NCBI GenBank assembly: GCA_003144275.1
Contig: NJBF01000027.1
Coordinates: forward strand, 1-64,000
Direction: 5' to 3'
Origin: Candidatus Heimdallarchaeota archaeon B3_Heim
GTDB taxonomy: Archaea; Asgardarchaeota; Heimdallarchaeia; Hodarchaeales; Hodarchaeaceae
DNA length: 64,000 nucleotides
In this document: piece by piece, positions 61,137 to 64,000 of the stretch
Numbering within the stretch: position 1 is the stretch's first letter
How the letters are laid out: each line of letters begins with the position of its first letter
The notes under the pieces: generated by a model
Databases searched by the model: none
What the model saw: only the letters and a program-made list of their open reading frames with translations
Told to the model about the DNA's origin: nothing
Translations under genes and position numbers: made by a program

Positions 61137-63209
61137 TCACGAGGATTCTTTCAAAATCCTTCTTGCATCATCCAAATAACGATAGACAGCTTTATTTTTG
61201 GTTGTGGCACTTAAATGCTGTTCTTGGTTTTCAATTGTGTTTAATGCATCAATTGCCTTTGCCTTTTGACGAAATAGCCTATGTTTTTCAGATTCTCGCA
61301 CTATTTCTGCAAAAATTGTGTAAGCATTCTCAAAATCAGATCGGCCCCAGGCCAAATATCCCCGCTGCAGTTTACATTCTAGTTGTAATGCTGGTAATCT
61401 CTTTTCAGAGATTTCACAATCAATTTTTGCTAATCTTTCTTTGGCTTCTATATAAGCTTTTGAATTACCAATCCTAGACATTTCAATTAATAATTCAGTT
61501 AATGCTAGCTCATCAGAATAAGTTATGGCCCCAATTTCCTTGTTTATTTCTATAGCAGTTTTCAAAGCAGTTTGAGCTGCACCGTAATTCATGTCATATT
61601 TCTCAATTTTTGCTAGTAATCTATAAAACTTAACTTTGTCCCAATTGGATTTACATAAATTACGAACGTTTTCTAATTTATTTCTAGCTTCTTCGGATTT
61701 ATCTTGAGAGCAAAGGATATTTACTTCTACTTCCAAGATATTAAGCTCATTAAAAGCTTCATCCTTCTTCCTAACAATGGATCTTACAGTATCAATTGAT
61801 TTAACTGAATCAGAAAGCTTGTTTTGCAAAAAATATATTTCAGCATAGCCCAAATGAACAAATGCTTCTGCGAAACCCTTCTCGCTTTCGCCCTCTTCGG
61901 TTATTAGATTGAGGGCTTTATCCAGCATTGTTTTTGCTTTCTTGAATTTTCCTGAAAGTTTAAAAGTTCTCATAAATTCAAAATATAGTTTAAATAACAT
62001 TTTTGGCTTTTTATTTTTGTAAAAACCTTCTAATTGATTCCAGATTGAGAGTGCTTCTTCCCACTCTCCCCTTAGGTAGTGAAGAATTCCCTCACCCCAT
62101 AATGCTTTATGATATCCCCCTGTACTTCGCAAATCCTCAGGATGTTTCTGATTAGCTAAAATAAATTCTTCTTGAGATTCTCGGAAATATTTTAACGCAT
62201 CATCATAAGATCCTTGGCCACGATAAGCCATACCTAAGGCTCGTTTAATTTCAGCTGAGGTATTATATTCGATTTCATCTTCACAACAATTATCTAACAG
62301 GCTTTTGAGTAAATTCACAGCTTCTTTAAATTCCCCTGATTGGGCCAAGAGATTACTTTTCTTTAATTGCGATTTTCGATACGCTTCATTCCTGTAGCGA
62401 GGAATCCTGTAGCGAGAATCAATCACTTTGATTGCTTCATCTATTCTTCCTTTTTCAACTAAAGCTGCTTCAAGTTCAATTAGGATTGAATTGGTTAAAG
62501 CAGTTTGCTCTTCCTTAGATAATTCCGTACTGTGACCTATTAAGGGTAGTATTTTTTTATTAGTATCCGCTAAAATCTCGATAGCTTTGTCATAAGATTG
62601 TTCCTTAATAGCGGTGGCACCTGCATCTTTTAAAGTAAGTATTACTGTTTTTAATTGTTCACCTTTCAGTGATTCCTGTAATTGTTCATTTTGAGTAGTT
62701 AATTTATCCTTGAAGGAATTTAAGGATGTTGTTTGTTTGATGAGATCTGATCTTGCTGTTTTGAGAGCATTGTAGGGAATTGTATCACGGGATGATAGTA
62801 TGTCAACAACAGGAGACAATTCTTGCTTAATACTATTTTCTAACTCTCCTAACCAACTTTTCCCCTCAAATACTTTCCCGACTTGCAGGATAAGATCCTG
62901 AGCTCCATCAATTTTTGAGACTAGCGCAGAAATTTCTTTCCCAACATTTTTCATTTCAATATCAAAGGAAACTGATTTGGAGGAAGAATTTCGATTAATT
63001 GCAGTCTTTAACATTTTGATATGCTGTTTTATCTCCTCTTTAGCACTGGGATCCCCCTTTATTATTCCATCCGTAATTCTGACTAAATTGACTTCAAGTG
63101 GTTGTTTTTTTCTTTTTTTCTCATTTTGTTTATCATTTTCTTCTCTCCCAGAAATCGGATGATTATTTTCAGATTTTTCATTAGCGTCAGTCGAGATAAG
63201 CACCGCCAA
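61137..63209 (-). CDS. Long TPR-repeat protein, function unknown
   Basis: 690 residues. A charged N-terminal ~180 residues (KSENNHPISGREENDKQNEK, then coiled-coil-like stretches) precede about ten tetratricopeptide-like repeats (EVKLLKSLLDNCCEDEIEYN; YRGQGSYDDALKYFRESQEE; HYLRGEWEEALSIWNQL; FVHLGYAEIYFLQNKLSDSV; YLAWGRSDFENAYTIFAEIV). No signal peptide, so it is an intracellular scaffold. A 15-base near-tandem repeat (about 62392-62425) encodes RYRIPRYRN. Convergent with dPGM; a TTTATAAC-type TATA lies upstream near 63330. Confidence 0.75.
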   Translation of the reverse strand: MAVLISTDANEKSENNHPISGREENDKQNEKKRKKQPLEVNLVRITDGIIKGDPSAKEEIKQHIKMLKTAINRNSSSKSVSFDIEMKNVGKEISALVSKIDGAQDLILQVGKVFEGKSWLGELENSIKQELSPVVDILSSRDTIPYNALKTARSDLIKQTTSLNSFKDKLTTQNEQLQESLKGEQLKTVILTLKDAGATAIKEQSYDKAIEILADTNKKILPLIGHSTELSKEEQTALTNSILIELEAALVEKGRIDEAIKVIDSRYRIPRYRNEAYRKSQLKKSNLLAQSGEFKEAVNLLKSLLDNCCEDEIEYNTSAEIKRALGMAYRGQGSYDDALKYFRESQEEFILANQKHPEDLRSTGGYHKALWGEGILHYLRGEWEEALSIWNQLEGFYKNKKPKMLFKLYFEFMRTFKLSGKFKKAKTMLDKALNLITEEGESEKGFAEAFVHLGYAEIYFLQNKLSDSVKSIDTVRSIVRKKDEAFNELNILEVEVNILCSQDKSEEARNKLENVRNLCKSNWDKVKFYRLLAKIEKYDMNYGAAQTALKTAIEINKEIGAITYSDELALTELLIEMSRIGNSKAYIEAKERLAKIDCEISEKRLPALQLECKLQRGYLAWGRSDFENAYTIFAEIVRESEKHRLFRQKAKAIDALNTIENQEQHLSATTKNKAVYRYLDDARRILKESS

Positions 63210-63452
63210 TTTGGCCCAAAATGGATAGTAAATTCGTATCCGTAAAGATTTGTTAGTTCTTGCCTAGAATTTCGGATAGATTCAGATTATTATTATGCAA
63301 ATAGAGACAAGAATATTTTTTCGTCCTGAGTTATAAATAGACTATTTTTGGGGCAATGCTGATTTTATCCTAGTAGAAGGTTCTTCTGCTAGAGATTAGC
63401 ATTTATGTCAGATTATAAAACAATAAAAGCGCTATTGAGAATTAAAATGGGG

Positions 63453-63470
63453 AAAAAAAAGAAAAGAGAG
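63453..63470 (-). terminator. T-rich terminator of the histone gene
   Basis: On the minus strand, TCTCTCTTTTCTTTTTTTT (63470-63453) lies about 30 bases after the histone stop. Archaeal polymerase terminates at such T-tracts. The reverse strand gives a fortuitous Lys-rich frame (63405-63521) that I do not call. Confidence 0.45.
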
Positions 63471-63498
63471 AGTAAAAGAATAAAGGACATTAAGCTGC

Positions 63499-63702
63499 TT
63501 ATTTGGTGGCGGCTAATTTAATGTCTGATTCTTTAACAGTCTTTCGTCCAGAGTGACGGGCAATCTCAACTGCGTATTTGGCAATTTCCATACCTTTGTT
63601 GGTAACAATTTCGTTTAATCGATCAATTGCGCCAGCAGATACACGGTGAGCACCAGCATCTCTGATAACTTTTTCAATTCTTGCTCTAGCAAATCCTGCC
63701 AT
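63499..63702 (-). CDS. Archaeal histone
   Basis: 67-residue histone-fold protein: ARIEKVIRDAGAHRVSAGAI, DRLNEIVTNKGMEIAKYAVE and ARHSGRKTVKESDIKLAATK. The HMf-type residues are present (Arg in AHRVS, Gly in DAGAH, Thr in RKTV), so it can dimerise, wrap DNA and stack in longer hypernucleosome fibres. There is no N-terminal tail. It occurs with Alba (31864). Monocistronic, with its own TATA box and a T-rich terminator. Confidence 0.97.
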   Translation of the reverse strand: MAGFARARIEKVIRDAGAHRVSAGAIDRLNEIVTNKGMEIAKYAVEIARHSGRKTVKESDIKLAATK

Positions 63703-63780
63703 TTTTCTTTACACCTTTTCTCAATGTAATTAGTTGTGAGTTGTTGATTTTTCTCACACTAGAAGGGTCTAAATTCATCC

Positions 63781-63789
63781 TATATAAAT
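63781..63789 (-). promoter_or_regulatory. TATA box of the histone gene
   Basis: On the minus strand ATTTATATAGG, preceded by purine-rich GAGGGAAG as a BRE-like element (about 63797-63790). Transcription would begin near 63757, giving a leader of about 55 bases before ATG 63702. This is the clearest archaeal core promoter in the window and fits a highly expressed gene. Confidence 0.65.
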
Positions 63790-64000
63790 CTTCCCTCTGC
63801 TTGGTCGAGGGTTGCCAACCTTTACACCCTATGAATGATCATGAAGTTCATAATAAGCTGATAGAGGTATAATTGGTTGTGAACTCTGTTGTTGCATAGA
63901 TACCTAGTGATGTTGATGCACGAATCCACCTAACTAGTGAGTCATGTATGCTAAGAGAATTCACAATAAGTGATTGGATAACCCGTTAGACACAGTTTAA
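63790..64000. other. Right-edge noncoding region
   Basis: About 210 bases with no convincing gene, tRNA or terminator. It contains two related stretches, GTTCATAATAAGCTGAT (about 63852-63868) and ATTCACAATAAGTGATTGG (about 63959-63977), and an inverted pair AGTTCA...TGAACT, which may be regulatory for a gene beyond the window but are too short to call. Confidence 0.3.

Noticed and set aside
63405..63521. Lys-rich 38-residue plus-strand frame near the histone
   Set aside because: It is the reverse complement of the histone T-rich terminator and 3' end; Lys codons come from the A-run.
63790..63960. Possible tRNA or small RNA gene near the right end
   Set aside because: No cloverleaf or T-loop consensus (GTTCRANYC) is seen.
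1..64000. CRISPR arrays, insertion sequences or provirus
   Set aside because: No regular direct repeats, transposase, integrase or cas-like proteins were seen on either strand.

Overview
The window is almost entirely from an AT-rich archaeal genome, most likely an Asgard archaeon of the Heimdallarchaeia type. The archaeal core is clear: a PCNA / RFC-small / RFC-large operon, an archaeal histone, Alba, TFS, CDP-archaeol synthase (CarS), isopentenyl phosphate kinase, archease with RtcB, and archaeal AsnRS. The Asgard placement is an inference from two Ras/Rab-like small GTPases, PGF-type secreted proteins and a mixture of bacterial-type enzymes (NAD-dependent DNA ligase, dPGM, gamma-glutamyltransferase, bactofilin-like protein). 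Genes are dense, lie on both strands and form short operons. I found no tRNA, rRNA, CRISPR array, insertion sequence or provirus.

Layout. 1-~360 is foreign: about 55% GC by hand count, carrying the start of a bacterial-looking Gfo/Idh/MocA oxidoreductase on the minus strand. It abuts a MobB-like gene that has lost its 5' part. 0.8-12.5 kb holds IPK, LigA, a large membrane protein, TrxB, AsnRS, a nucleotidyltransferase, a metallo-beta-lactamase-fold hydrolase and the archease-RtcB RNA-ligation pair. 12.5-17 kb is a cell-surface block: two related secreted proteins flank a membrane-anchored winged-helix regulator. 17-24 kb holds an esterase, an orphan histidine kinase, an Nfu Fe-S protein, an AbrB-PhoU regulator, an M24 peptidase and a TPR protein. 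24-28 kb is the sliding clamp and clamp-loader operon. 28-33 kb has a GHMP kinase, an AIRS-like protein, a probably frameshifted gene, CarS and Alba.

33-41.5 kb is metabolic: IorAB and an ADP-forming acyl-CoA synthetase subunit (2-oxoacid to acyl-CoA to ATP), enoyl-CoA hydratase, a CMP-kinase-like protein and a DUF6125 protein. 41.5-50 kb has TFS, a V4R-like protein, two small GTPases, an M20 deacylase, an NAD-salvage operon (PncB, PncA and a small phosphatase) and a flavoprotein with an Fe-S motif. 50-58.5 kb is the most unusual part: a bactofilin-like beta-solenoid gene divergent from an ArsR-type regulator with palindromes between them, a protein of unknown function, a strongly diverged RtcB-like protein lacking the catalytic histidine, GGT and an S9 peptidase. 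58.5-64 kb has a DUF438/PAS-like sensor, a winged-helix protein, dPGM, a second TPR protein and the histone with a clear TATA box.

Most interesting leads: the RtcB-like paralogue (52744-53958), the bactofilin/ArsR divergon with its candidate operator, the surface-protein pair with the membrane wHTH regulator, the GTPase with His at the catalytic Gln position, and the opposed charged tails of PCNA and RFC-L.
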